This document shows positions 1-6,336 of a stretch of 9,560 bases of DNA, in pieces. The position numbers and the translations under genes are program-made. Source of the DNA: Comamonadaceae bacterium. GTDB taxonomy: Bacteria > Pseudomonadota > Gammaproteobacteria > Burkholderiales > Burkholderiaceae_C. How positions within the stretch are numbered: position 1 is the stretch's first letter; each line of letters begins with the position of its first letter. The stretch is from NCBI GenBank assembly GCA_947458415.1, contig CANGZG010000086.1:1-9560 (forward strand), written 5' to 3'. The notes below the pieces were generated by a model, which ran no database searches, had not been told where the DNA came from, and saw only the letters and a program-made list of their open reading frames with translations.

Positions 1-1
1 A

Positions 2-382
2 GCCGACATCGAAGTCGAGCAAGCGCCGCCAGCGCTCACGCCTTTTGAATTGTTGTCTGGTGTGAGTTGCCCGGCTTATTTCCCGGGCGAACAGATGTCA
101 GCTTCATCATCTGCATTTGACGAACACATTTGGAGCAAATTGCCTGAACAATGGCAAACGCAGGCCACTGAGCGCCTGGAAGTGTGTGGGCCATTTGAGT
201 CCGTCAAGCCAGACCTGATCGTTTCTCAAGGCTGCATTGAGAATGAGTGCGGGACAAACGACGTCCGTTTTTTCTTGACATCAGACGCCAAGGCTGCGGT
301 TGAGATTTACCTTGATGGTGAATGCCTTCACACCTCTGAGGCAGGATTTCGCTACAAGCAGCTGTTATGCGCGCCAAGGTGA
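2..382 (+). CDS. C-terminal part of an unrecognised cysteine-rich protein, possibly Ivy-like
   Basis: The frame is open from base 2 to a TGA at 380-382, so 126 residues are visible and the true start lies left of the window. TTG codons at 50 and 53 could serve as starts but have no clear ribosome site, and the frame runs on upstream of them, so a 5'-partial gene is more likely. The visible part has six cysteines (residues 23, 62, 78, 83, 108, 123 counted from base 2), an even number that would suit disulfides in an exported protein. I see no membrane segment. Cys78-x4-Cys83 followed by a hydrophobic/charged strand faintly recalls the CKPHDC loop of Ivy lysozyme inhibitors, but the inner residues differ, so this is only a hint. 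It converges on the nfeD-like gene with a 30-base gap. Coding is supported by sensible codon use; the function is unknown. Confidence 0.6.
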   Translation, partial: ADIEVEQAPPALTPFELLSGVSCPAYFPGEQMSASSSAFDEHIWSKLPEQWQTQATERLEVCGPFESVKPDLIVSQGCIENECGTNDVRFFLTSDAKAAVEIYLDGECLHTSEAGFRYKQLLCAPR

Positions 383-412
383 AACCGCCCGTCTGACATT
401 TGCGCGCTGGCA

Positions 413-676
413 TCAATATTGGTTGATGTCGTCTTCAGCCAAGGGTTTCAAGTCAGATTTCTTTTTGAAGATTTTTCTAAACACCCCAAAACTCACCACT
501 GATACCAGTGCAAACACCATCACATCTCTGTTCAAGCTGTAGCCGTCGAGCAGGAACTGAACGCCGGAAACAGCCAGCATACCAAGGCTGAAACCGAGCA
601 ATAAAAATGACAAGGTCATCACCTCTGCGATGGCCAGCACACAACTGATGATCAAAGAAATTTGATAGGCCTCCAT
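413..676 (-). CDS. Short NfeD-like membrane protein lacking the OB-fold domain
   Basis: This 87-residue protein has hydrophobic segments at about residues 5-25, 29-43 and 51-66, then a basic stretch (RKIFKKK) and a short acidic/polar tail. NfeD-family proteins are commonly encoded directly beside stomatin/SPFH genes (E. coli qmcA-ybbJ) and are thought to act with them in the membrane. The call rests on that context, the start MEAY, the LLGFSLG membrane pattern and the position of the basic loop. Its ATG lies three bases after the qmcA stop, so the two are almost certainly cotranscribed and perhaps translationally coupled; the ribosome site is weak. Usual NfeD/YbbJ proteins are about 140-150 residues and end in a soluble OB-fold domain. 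Here the protein stops right after the membrane part, and I found no OB-like sequence in any frame downstream, where the convergent gene ends. Confidence 0.65.
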   Translation of the reverse strand: MEAYQISLIISCVLAIAEVMTLSFLLLGFSLGMLAVSGVQFLLDGYSLNRDVMVFALVSVVSFGVFRKIFKKKSDLKPLAEDDINQY

Positions 677-679
677 GGT

Positions 680-1558
680 TCAAAGCCTGTCAGCCAGTCG
701 TCCCAATGTGCCGCTCAAACTGTTGAGCACGTCTGTCGGCACCAACACAATTTTCGAGTTCGATCCCTTGGACAGTTCTTGGACGGCTTGCGCTTGGATT
801 TTTTTGATTTCAAAGGCCACTGCACTTTCACCGCCTGAGGTGATGGCTTTGGCCACCGCATTGACTGCATAGGCTTCGGCATCGGCGCGAATCTTCATCG
901 CTTCGGCTTGTTTTTGAGCAGCATACAACTGGGCGTCTGCGTCAAGTTCAGTGGCTTGTTTTTTGCCTTCTGCTTCTCGCACAAGCGCACGGCGGTTGCG
1001 CTCGGCATTGAGTTGCAATTGCATGGCCTGTTTGGTCTCCATGTCCACATCCACCTCGAGGATTTCAACGCGAGTGAGCACAATGCCCCATTCGTCAGAC
1101 ACGGCTTTGAGGTCCTCTTCTATCTCATCAGACAGATGGCGGCGGTTGGACTGAACACCGTCAAGGTCCGTCTTGCCAATCACGCTGCGCACGGTACCGT
1201 TGACGATGGTCATGATGGCATCATCCACATTGGAGATACGGTACATGGTTTTAGAGGCATCAGCGATGCGGTAGAGCACAGCCAGTGAGATAGAGATGGT
1301 GACGTTATCCAAGGTGATCGCGTTGATTGGCTTGGGCGGCAATTGACGCTCTTGAATAGGCACCTTGTGTTGAACCGTTTCAAAAAATGGAATCAGCACA
1401 TGCAAGCCCGCTTCCATTTTTCGGTTGTATTTGCCAAGCCGTTCAACCAGCCAGTTTTCAGACTGGGGAACAATTCGGATGGCTGCTTTCAAGGCCGTCA
1501 CGATCAGTGCCGCCAGTACCAAATAAATGATGTTTGAAAAAGAGATCACAGACTCCAT
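680..1558 (-). CDS. qmcA: SPFH/stomatin-like membrane protease-associated protein (QmcA type)
   Basis: This 292-residue protein has one N-terminal membrane segment (about residues 8-27), an SPFH/band 7 domain (about 28-190, with the typical patterns RLGKYNR, GLHVLIPFF, ERQL and VRSVIGK), and then a long Ala/Glu/Lys-rich coiled coil (about 180-250: NAERNRRALVREAEGKKQA). A C-terminal conserved segment ends near LVPTDVLNSLSGTLGRL. Length and architecture match QmcA/YbbK and paraslipin-type proteins. These form large membrane-anchored oligomers, and E. coli QmcA is linked to quality control with FtsH. ATG at 1558 is supported by GAGG about seven bases upstream. The gene heads a two-gene operon with the nfeD-like gene and is divergent from ccoI. 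Its promoter region contains a Fur-like palindrome. The gene looks intact; the exact cellular role in this organism is inferred. Confidence 0.93.
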   Translation of the reverse strand: MESVISFSNIIYLVLAALIVTALKAAIRIVPQSENWLVERLGKYNRKMEAGLHVLIPFFETVQHKVPIQERQLPPKPINAITLDNVTISISLAVLYRIADASKTMYRISNVDDAIMTIVNGTVRSVIGKTDLDGVQSNRRHLSDEIEEDLKAVSDEWGIVLTRVEILEVDVDMETKQAMQLQLNAERNRRALVREAEGKKQATELDADAQLYAAQKQAEAMKIRADAEAYAVNAVAKAITSGGESAVAFEIKKIQAQAVQELSKGSNSKIVLVPTDVLNSLSGTLGRLADRL

Positions 1559-1590
1559 GCCGGTTCCTCAGGTATTGGGTGATTAACTAT

Positions 1591-1607
1591 TTGATAAACA
1601 TTATCAA
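1591..1607. promoter_or_regulatory. Perfect palindrome resembling a Fur box, overlapping the qmcA -10
   Basis: TTGATAA-ACA-TTATCAA is a perfect inverted repeat with 7-base arms. Its inner 15 bases match the 7-1-7 Fur motif TGATAATnATTATCA at 13 of 14 defined positions. It covers the predicted qmcA -10 element, the usual place for a repressor operator. The outer TTGAT/ATCAA halves also look like FNR half-sites, but they are 7 bases apart rather than 4, so FNR binding in the normal register is not expected. The binding protein is inferred. Confidence 0.45.
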
Positions 1608-1627
1608 CCAGAATCCTGCCATGACAA
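1600..1627 (-). promoter_or_regulatory. Predicted sigma-70-type promoter of qmcA-nfeD
   Basis: Read on the minus strand, TTGTCA (1627-1622; 5 of 6 to TTGACA), a 16-base spacer and GATAAT (1605-1600; 5 of 6 to TATAAT) form a good housekeeping promoter. Transcription would begin near 1593, leaving a leader of about 35 bases before the qmcA ATG at 1558 with its GAGG site. The -10 hexamer lies inside the palindrome at 1591-1607. This is seen in sequence only; the start site is predicted. Confidence 0.5.
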
Positions 1628-1704
1628 CCCTGTTGCAGCTCCAGCCAGGCCATCTGGTTTTTGTAGGTCAATAGGCAACAACGGGTTCATCACCCAGCGT
1701 GGTG

Positions 1705-1746
1705 TTGACTTACATCAATACCTTGAAACATCCCGCCATTTAGTAT
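1705..1746 (+). promoter_or_regulatory. FNR/Anr-dependent class II promoter of ccoI
   Basis: TTGACTTACATCAA (1705-1718) matches the FNR/Anr consensus TTGATnnnnATCAA with one change. Its centre (1711.5) lies exactly 41.5 bases before 1753, the class II activation position, and a -10-like TAGTAT sits at 1741-1746, exactly -12 to -7 for that start. The predicted first transcribed base is therefore the A of the ccoI ATG. No Shine-Dalgarno sequence precedes the ATG, which fits a leaderless transcript. Confidence 0.65.
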
Positions 1747-1752
1747 TTCCAC

Positions 1753-4065
1753 ATGGCCTCAACTTATTCTGTCTTAGACGACCCGACACACTGGGCTGCG
1801 TTCAGCGTGCCAGCACCTGACTCGCTCAATGAAGACAAAACGCAACGCGTTTGGCAATCGCAGGTGGTCGTGGAAGGCATGCATTGCGGCTCTTGCGCTT
1901 TGAACGTCGAACGCGCATTGCGCGCTGTGCCCGGGGTCAAGCAAGTCACTGTCAACGGGGCCACCCACCGCGCTGAGGTTGTGTGGCGTGAAGACACGGT
2001 CAAGCCTTCACAGTGGCTCAATGCACTGCATGACGCGGGTTACGAAGCTGTGCCAGCCAATGACCACGTGTCGCGGGCTGAGGGACAAAAGGAAGTGAGA
2101 CGTCAACTCTGGCGGTGGGCTGTGGCCGGGTTTTGCATGATGCAAGTGATGATGTACGCCTTGCCGCCCTACGTTTCGCCCGATATTTCAACCGAAATGA
2201 TGTTGCTGTTGCGATGGGCCGCTTGGGTATTGACCTTGCCCGTGATGTTTTTCTCTGCAGATGTGTTCACCACATCCGCATGGCGTGATTTAAAACGCGG
2301 CACCATCAGCATGGACTTGCCCGTGGCCATTGGCATCTGGGTCAGCTTTGGGGTCAGCAGTGCAGCCATGTTCAACCCGAACGGGTTCTGGGGCAACGAG
2401 GTGTATTTCGATTCCATCACCATGTTCGTGTTTTTCTTGCTGACCGGTCGATGGTTGGAAGCCAGAATGCGCGAGCGCACAGCAGGTTCACTGGAAGCAT
2501 TGATCAACCGACTGCCGCCCGCTGTTCACCGTCAACGTTCCGATGGTGAATTCGACACCGTCGGTTTGGCCATGGTCAAACCCGGCGATGTATTGCAGGT
2601 GCGCCCTGGCGAGGTGTTTGCTGCCGACGGTCAACTGCTCAGTGGACACACCCTGGTCGAAGAGGCTTTGCTCAGTGGTGAATCTGAACCACTGGAGAGA
2701 CGGGCAGGCGAGGCTGTGCTTGCGGGTTCTCACAACTTGCGCGAAACCGTCACCATGCAAGTCACGGCACTGGGCGAATCGACCCGCTATGCATCCATCG
2801 TGAAATTGATGCAAACCGCCTCACTGCACAAACCCAGATTGGCGGCGTTGGCTGACCGGATCGCCAAACCCTTTTTGCTGACGGTGTTGTGTGTGGCTGC
2901 ATTGGCGGCCGCATGGGCGTGGGGCGATTCACCCAGTAAAGCCATCATGATCGCGGTGTCTGTGTTGATCGTCACTTGTCCTTGCGCTTTGTCATTGGCG
3001 ACACCGTCAGCCATGCTGGCAGCCGCAGGAAATTTGGCCAGACAAGGCGTGCTGTTAAGAGATGTGCAATCGCTGGAAACACTGTCGCATGTGAACGCGG
3101 TGGTGTTTGACAAAACCGGCACGCTGACCAGTGACCGCATGGAGTTGCAAAACATGTTCACGCCTGAATACCCGCAAGGCGTCAGCACTTTGAACAGTTC
3201 AGGTTTGCATCAATGGGTCGGTTTGACTGCCGCCTTGGCAGAACACTCATGGCACCCGTTTTCCCGTGCGGTATTGCAAATGGCACATGCCGTTTCCGAC
3301 AAGCCCCCTGTTCAACAGGTGCAAGAGCATGTGGGACAAGGTGTGTCAGCCACTTGGATGGATGGACGCGACCGGCGAGATGTGCGCATGGGTTCGTTGG
3401 TGTTTTGTCAGGCTGGTGCCGCTTGTGCTGAATTGTCCGAAGCGGCGCACACAGCGCAAGTCCATCTGTTTGATCAACACGGTTGGTTGGCTTCGTTTGC
3501 CTTTCGAGAAGTGCTTCGCCCCGACGCCATCCAAACCATGGATGCATTGCGTCAACAAGGCATTGACATTTACCTGATGTCAGGTGACAAAGCGGTGGCT
3601 GTCGACGCAGTTGCAAAGCGTTTGGCATTGGATCCCATGCATGTGTATGCAGCCTGTCAACCCGACGATAAATTGAGCTACTTGAAGGATTTGCAAGCCG
3701 CTGGCAAACGTGTTGCCATGGTCGGTGATGGCTTCAATGACATGCCGGTCATGGCGGGTGCCCATGTGTCATTTGCATTTGGCCAAGCGGTGCCGCTGGC
3801 TCAAGCCCGCTCAGATGTGGTGGTGCTGGGACATCAGTTGATGTCGGTGGCCCAAACCATTGCATTGGGTCAAAGAAGCATGCGGGTTGTGCGACATAAC
3901 CTGACATGGGCTGCAACGTACAACGCGGTTTGCGTGCCGTTGGCGTTCATGGGCTACATGCCAGCCTGGGTGGCGGGTCTGGGCATGGCATTGAGTTCGG
4001 TGGTGGTGGTCATGTATTCGCTGCAATTGGCGGTGTCACCTCAAAAACCAGTTGTGAGTCATTGA
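1753..4065 (+). CDS. ccoI: Copper-exporting P1B-type ATPase for cbb3 oxidase assembly (CcoI/FixI)
   Basis: The 770-residue protein moves Cu(I) across the inner membrane to supply the CcoN copper site. In order it shows a short N-terminal extension with LDDP, a heavy-metal domain with GMHCGSC (Cys45, Cys48), membrane segments from about residue 120, and an actuator domain with SGES (308-311, Ser in place of the usual Thr). The metal-binding CPC (409-411) and the phosphorylated Asp453 in DKTGTLT follow, then a nucleotide-domain His-Pro (501-502) and GDGFND (658-663). The last helices carry the YN and MALSS residues of P1B-1 copper pumps. CcoI rather than a CopA detoxification pump is chosen because it has one metal domain and ccoS follows directly. 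ATG 1753 fits the family N-terminus; there is no ribosome site, and an FNR-type promoter sits directly upstream. The gene is intact. Confidence 0.96.
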   Translation: MASTYSVLDDPTHWAAFSVPAPDSLNEDKTQRVWQSQVVVEGMHCGSCALNVERALRAVPGVKQVTVNGATHRAEVVWREDTVKPSQWLNALHDAGYEAVPANDHVSRAEGQKEVRRQLWRWAVAGFCMMQVMMYALPPYVSPDISTEMMLLLRWAAWVLTLPVMFFSADVFTTSAWRDLKRGTISMDLPVAIGIWVSFGVSSAAMFNPNGFWGNEVYFDSITMFVFFLLTGRWLEARMRERTAGSLEALINRLPPAVHRQRSDGEFDTVGLAMVKPGDVLQVRPGEVFAADGQLLSGHTLVEEALLSGESEPLERRAGEAVLAGSHNLRETVTMQVTALGESTRYASIVKLMQTASLHKPRLAALADRIAKPFLLTVLCVAALAAAWAWGDSPSKAIMIAVSVLIVTCPCALSLATPSAMLAAAGNLARQGVLLRDVQSLETLSHVNAVVFDKTGTLTSDRMELQNMFTPEYPQGVSTLNSSGLHQWVGLTAALAEHSWHPFSRAVLQMAHAVSDKPPVQQVQEHVGQGVSATWMDGRDRRDVRMGSLVFCQAGAACAELSEAAHTAQVHLFDQHGWLASFAFREVLRPDAIQTMDALRQQGIDIYLMSGDKAVAVDAVAKRLALDPMHVYAACQPDDKLSYLKDLQAAGKRVAMVGDGFNDMPVMAGAHVSFAFGQAVPLAQARSDVVVLGHQLMSVAQTIALGQRSMRVVRHNLTWAATYNAVCVPLAFMGYMPAWVAGLGMALSSVVVVMYSLQLAVSPQKPVVSH

Positions 4066-4067
4066 CC

Positions 4068-4205
4068 GTGGACATTTTGTATTTGCTCATTCCCTTGTCG
4101 GTGGTGTTGGTCTTGCTGATCTTGGTGGGTCTTTGGTGGGCCATCCACAGTGGCCAATTTGACCGCATCGAAGGTGAAGCCGAGCGGATTTTGCGCCAAG
4201 ATTGA
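4068..4205 (+). CDS. ccoS: cbb3-type oxidase assembly protein CcoS
   Basis: This 45-residue peptide starts at GTG 4068, two bases after the ccoI stop, and reads MDILYLLIPLS with a single membrane helix (about residues 4-25, ending GLWWAI). A short polar tail SGQFDRIEGEAERIL follows. Helix, WW/WA and the 'SGQFD' turn are the CcoS/FixS signature. In Rhodobacter, CcoS is needed for the oxidase to receive its haem and copper cofactors. The GTG start is chosen because it gives the family-typical N-terminus; TTG 4062 would overlap the ccoI stop and has no advantage. Close spacing implies cotranscription and coupling with ccoI. Its stop codon TGA (4203-4205) lies inside the FNR box for ccoN. Confidence 0.92.
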   Translation: MDILYLLIPLSVVLVLLILVGLWWAIHSGQFDRIEGEAERILRQD

Positions 4206-4243
4206 CCTACATCAAAACCCCATGGCCTGATCGATCTGATACT
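4202..4243 (+). promoter_or_regulatory. FNR/Anr-dependent class II promoter of ccoN
   Basis: TTGACCTACATCAA (4202-4215) is an FNR/Anr box differing by one base from the one before ccoI. A class II start at centre +41.5 falls on 4250, and the matching -10 window 4238-4243 reads GATACT (4 of 6). The leader would be 20 bases and contains GAAAGG (4258-4263), six bases before the ccoN ATG. The structural operon can thus be driven apart from ccoI-ccoS. Confidence 0.7.
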
Positions 4244-4245
4244 CA

Positions 4246-4259
4246 TCACAGATCTGTGA
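4246..4259. repeat. 14-base perfect palindrome at the ccoN start site
   Basis: TCACAGATCTGTGA is a perfect dyad that spans the predicted ccoN transcription start (4250) and ends inside the Shine-Dalgarno region. It could be an operator for a second regulator or shape the 5' end of the mRNA. The halves TCACA and TGTGA are CRP-like but in everted order with the wrong spacing. About one perfect 14-base palindrome is expected by chance in a window this long, so the function is uncertain. Confidence 0.3.
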
Positions 4260-4269
4260 AAGGCTTGAC

Positions 4270-5511
4270 ATGAGTTTGGTTGACAACAATTACAGCGACA
4301 CCGTGGTTCGCCAGTTTTCCATCATGACGGTGGTCTGGGGTGTCGTCGGCATGCTGGTGGGGTTGCTGATCGCTGCCCAGTTGGCTTGGCCCGAATTGAA
4401 TTTCGGTATCCCTTGGTTGAGTTACGGGCGCTTGCGACCGTTACACACCAATGCCGTGATTTTTGCGTTTGGGGGCTGTGCCTTGTTTGCAACCAGTTAT
4501 TACGTGGTGCAGCGCACAGGTCAAACACGGTTGTTTGCACCTCGCTTGGCGGCATTCACCTTTTGGGGATGGCAAGCCGTTATCTTGGCCGCTGCCATCA
4601 GCTTGCCTTTGGGCTACACGAGTGGCAAGGAATACGCCGAATTGGAATGGCCCATCGACATCCTGATCACTTTGGTTTGGGTGTCTTATGCCGTGGTGTT
4701 TTTCGGCACCATCGTCAAGCGCAAGGTCTCGCATATTTATGTGGCGAATTGGTTTTATGCAGCTTTCATATTGACTGTGGCCGTGCTGCACTTGGTCAAC
4801 AGTGCAGCCATGCCAGCCGGTTGGATGAAATCGTATTCCGCCTATGCCGGTGTGCAAGATGCGATGGTTCAGTGGTGGTACGGGCACAATGCCGTGGGGT
4901 TCTTTTTGACCGCAGGTTTCTTGGGCATGATGTATTACTTCATCCCCAAGCAAGCCGGACGTCCCGTGTATTCCTACCGTTTATCCATCGTTCATTTTTG
5001 GGCGCTGATATTTACGTACATGTGGGCCGGTCCACACCATTTGCACTACACCGCGTTACCCGATTGGACCCAATCACTGGGCATGGTGTTTTCGTTGATC
5101 TTGCTCGCGCCGAGTTGGGGCGGCATGATCAACGGCATCATGACGTTGTCGGGGGCTTGGCACAAGCTTCGTGACGACCCGGTGTTGCGCTTCATGATCG
5201 TGTCTTTGTCGTTCTATGGCATGAGCACCTTTGAAGGGCCCATGATGTCCATCAAGACAGTGAATGCGCTCAGCCACTACACCGATTGGACCGTCGGGCA
5301 TGTGCATTCCGGTGCGCTGGGTTGGGTGGGACTGGTTTCCATGGGGGCGATGTATTTCTTGATACCCCGTTTGTTTGGTCAGAAAAAGATGCACAGCATC
5401 GCTGCGATTGAATGGCATTTCTGGTTGGCAACGGTGGGCATCGTGCTCTACATTGCCGCGATGTGGATCGCTGGTGTCATGCAGGGATTGATGTGGCGTT
5501 CCATCAATTAA
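4270..5511 (+). CDS. ccoN: cbb3 cytochrome oxidase catalytic subunit CcoN, cut short by an in-frame stop
   Basis: CcoN is the haem-copper subunit that reduces oxygen to water and pumps protons. All metal ligands are present by family position: His59 and His346 for low-spin haem b, His344 for haem b3, His206, His256 and His257 for CuB, and the cross-linked Tyr250 in FTYMWAGPHH. ATG 4270 has GAAAGG six bases upstream. The frame ends at TAA 5509-5511 (codon 414), within MWRSIN-stop-DGTLTYTFVES, where homologues continue without a break. The same frame then stays open to 5697, giving exactly the usual length of about 475 residues. The truncated product would lack the last membrane helix and C-terminus. 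TAA is an ordinary stop in this cluster (ccoO, ccoQ and ccoG end in it), so recoding is unlikely. Identity is certain; whether the product is functional is not. Confidence 0.95.
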   Translation: MSLVDNNYSDTVVRQFSIMTVVWGVVGMLVGLLIAAQLAWPELNFGIPWLSYGRLRPLHTNAVIFAFGGCALFATSYYVVQRTGQTRLFAPRLAAFTFWGWQAVILAAAISLPLGYTSGKEYAELEWPIDILITLVWVSYAVVFFGTIVKRKVSHIYVANWFYAAFILTVAVLHLVNSAAMPAGWMKSYSAYAGVQDAMVQWWYGHNAVGFFLTAGFLGMMYYFIPKQAGRPVYSYRLSIVHFWALIFTYMWAGPHHLHYTALPDWTQSLGMVFSLILLAPSWGGMINGIMTLSGAWHKLRDDPVLRFMIVSLSFYGMSTFEGPMMSIKTVNALSHYTDWTVGHVHSGALGWVGLVSMGAMYFLIPRLFGQKKMHSIAAIEWHFWLATVGIVLYIAAMWIAGVMQGLMWRSIN

Positions 5512-5697
5512 GATGGCACGCTGACCTATACCTTTGTCGAGAGCGTGAAAGCCACTTACCCGTACTACGTGGTGCGGGTATTGGGCGGGGTGTTGTATTT
5601 GGGCGGCATGCTGATCATGCTGTGGAACGTGTTGATGACAGCCTTCAAGGGTCAAGTCCAAGCCGTGCCGATTCCCACTGTGGTGGCGCACGCCTGA
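5512..5697 (+). pseudogene. ccoN: Severed in-frame C-terminus of ccoN
   Basis: These 61 codons plus TGA (5695-5697) continue the ccoN frame without a shift after the premature TAA. They read DGTLTYTFVESVKATYPYYV, then a membrane helix rich in VLYLGGMLIMLWN and a tail ending VVAHA, which is the normal last helix and end of CcoN. There is no second lesion and no plausible independent start with a ribosome site, so the piece would only be translated by readthrough. The intact tail means the stop is either recent or a base-calling error. The TGA forms part of the TGAGGA ribosome site of ccoO. Confidence 0.85.
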
Positions 5698-5707
5698 GGA
5701 GCACAGC

Positions 5708-6325
5708 ATGTCTGATAAAAACTCTTTTAACCACGAAAAAATTGAAACGCACAGTTTTCTGATGGTGGTGCTGATCGTGTTGGTCATCGCCATTGGTGGA
5801 TTGGTTGAAATCGTTCCACTGTTCTTTCAAAAATCCACCACGCAACCGCTGCAAGGCGTGGTTCCTTTGAATGCATTGCAGTTGGCTGGGCGCGATGTTT
5901 ATGTGCGTGAAGGTTGCTACAACTGCCATTCGCAAATGATTCGTCCCTTCCGTTCAGAAACTTTGCGCTACGGTCATTACTCGGTGGCAGGTGAATTTGT
6001 GTATGACCACCCGTTTCAGTGGGGCAGCAAGCGAACCGGGCCAGACTTGCACCGTGTGGGTGGCAAGTACAGCGACGACTGGCATCAAACCCATTTGATC
6101 AATCCGCGTGACTTGGTGCCTGAGTCCAACATGCCCGCATACCCATGGCTGGAAAAAAACTTGGTGGACGCGGATGCGTTGCCCAACCACTTGAAGGCAT
6201 TGCGGACTGTGGGCGTGCCCTATACGGACGAAGAGATTGCCAAAGCCTCAAATGAGGTTCGCGGTAAGACCGAGTTGACTGCGCTGATTGCTTACCTGCA
6301 GTCCTTAGGCCGTGCGCTCAAGTAA
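5708..6325 (+). CDS. ccoO: cbb3 cytochrome oxidase monohaem cytochrome c subunit CcoO
   Basis: The 205-residue membrane-anchored cytochrome c passes electrons to CcoN. One N-terminal helix (about residues 17-39) anchors a periplasmic domain with the haem site CYNCH (Cys70, Cys73, His74) in the typical setting GCYNCHSQMIRPF. Further marks are GPDLHRVGGKYSDDWH and the axial Met142 in ESNMPAYPWL. Length matches the family (about 200-210). ATG 5708 has GAGGA seven bases upstream, overlapping the original ccoN TGA, so translation was probably coupled to full-length CcoN. With the premature stop, ribosomes leaving ccoN would end 196 bases earlier, which could weaken this coupling. The gene itself is intact. 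Confidence 0.97.
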   Translation: MSDKNSFNHEKIETHSFLMVVLIVLVIAIGGLVEIVPLFFQKSTTQPLQGVVPLNALQLAGRDVYVREGCYNCHSQMIRPFRSETLRYGHYSVAGEFVYDHPFQWGSKRTGPDLHRVGGKYSDDWHQTHLINPRDLVPESNMPAYPWLEKNLVDADALPNHLKALRTVGVPYTDEEIAKASNEVRGKTELTALIAYLQSLGRALK

Positions 6326-6336
6326 GGAGATACCGC

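Noticed and set aside
300..542. Plus-strand frame 300-542 as a frameshifted continuation of the first gene
   Set aside because: It runs antisense into the nfeD-like gene, shows no family resemblance, and the first gene ends sensibly at 382.
1591..1607. Reading the TTGAT...ATCAA palindrome as an FNR box
   Set aside because: The half-sites are 7 bases apart, while FNR/Anr needs 4; the Fur-like reading fits better.
1658..1671. Minus-strand TTGAC-CTAC-AAAAA, resembling the ccoN FNR box
   Set aside because: The second half-site is AAAAA instead of ATCAA and no promoter is in register, so it is at best a half-site and more likely chance.
2674..2685. SGES in place of TGES in the CcoI actuator domain as an inactivating change
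   Set aside because: Thr to Ser is conservative, Gly and Glu of the loop are kept, and all other catalytic motifs are present, so the pump should work.
4386..5174. Long plus-strand open frame (262 codons) inside ccoN
   Set aside because: It is a +1-frame shadow of ccoN, with His/Arg-rich nonsense composition and no membrane pattern.
5509..5511. Recoded genetic code, with TAA read as an amino acid
   Set aside because: ccoO, ccoQ, ccoG and fnr all end in TAA at the family-expected C-termini, so TAA is a normal stop here.
5074..5793. Minus-strand open frame (239 codons) opposite ccoN and ccoO
   Set aside because: It is antisense to clearly conserved genes, very His/Gln-rich, and has no recognisable domain; it is a shadow of the coding strand.
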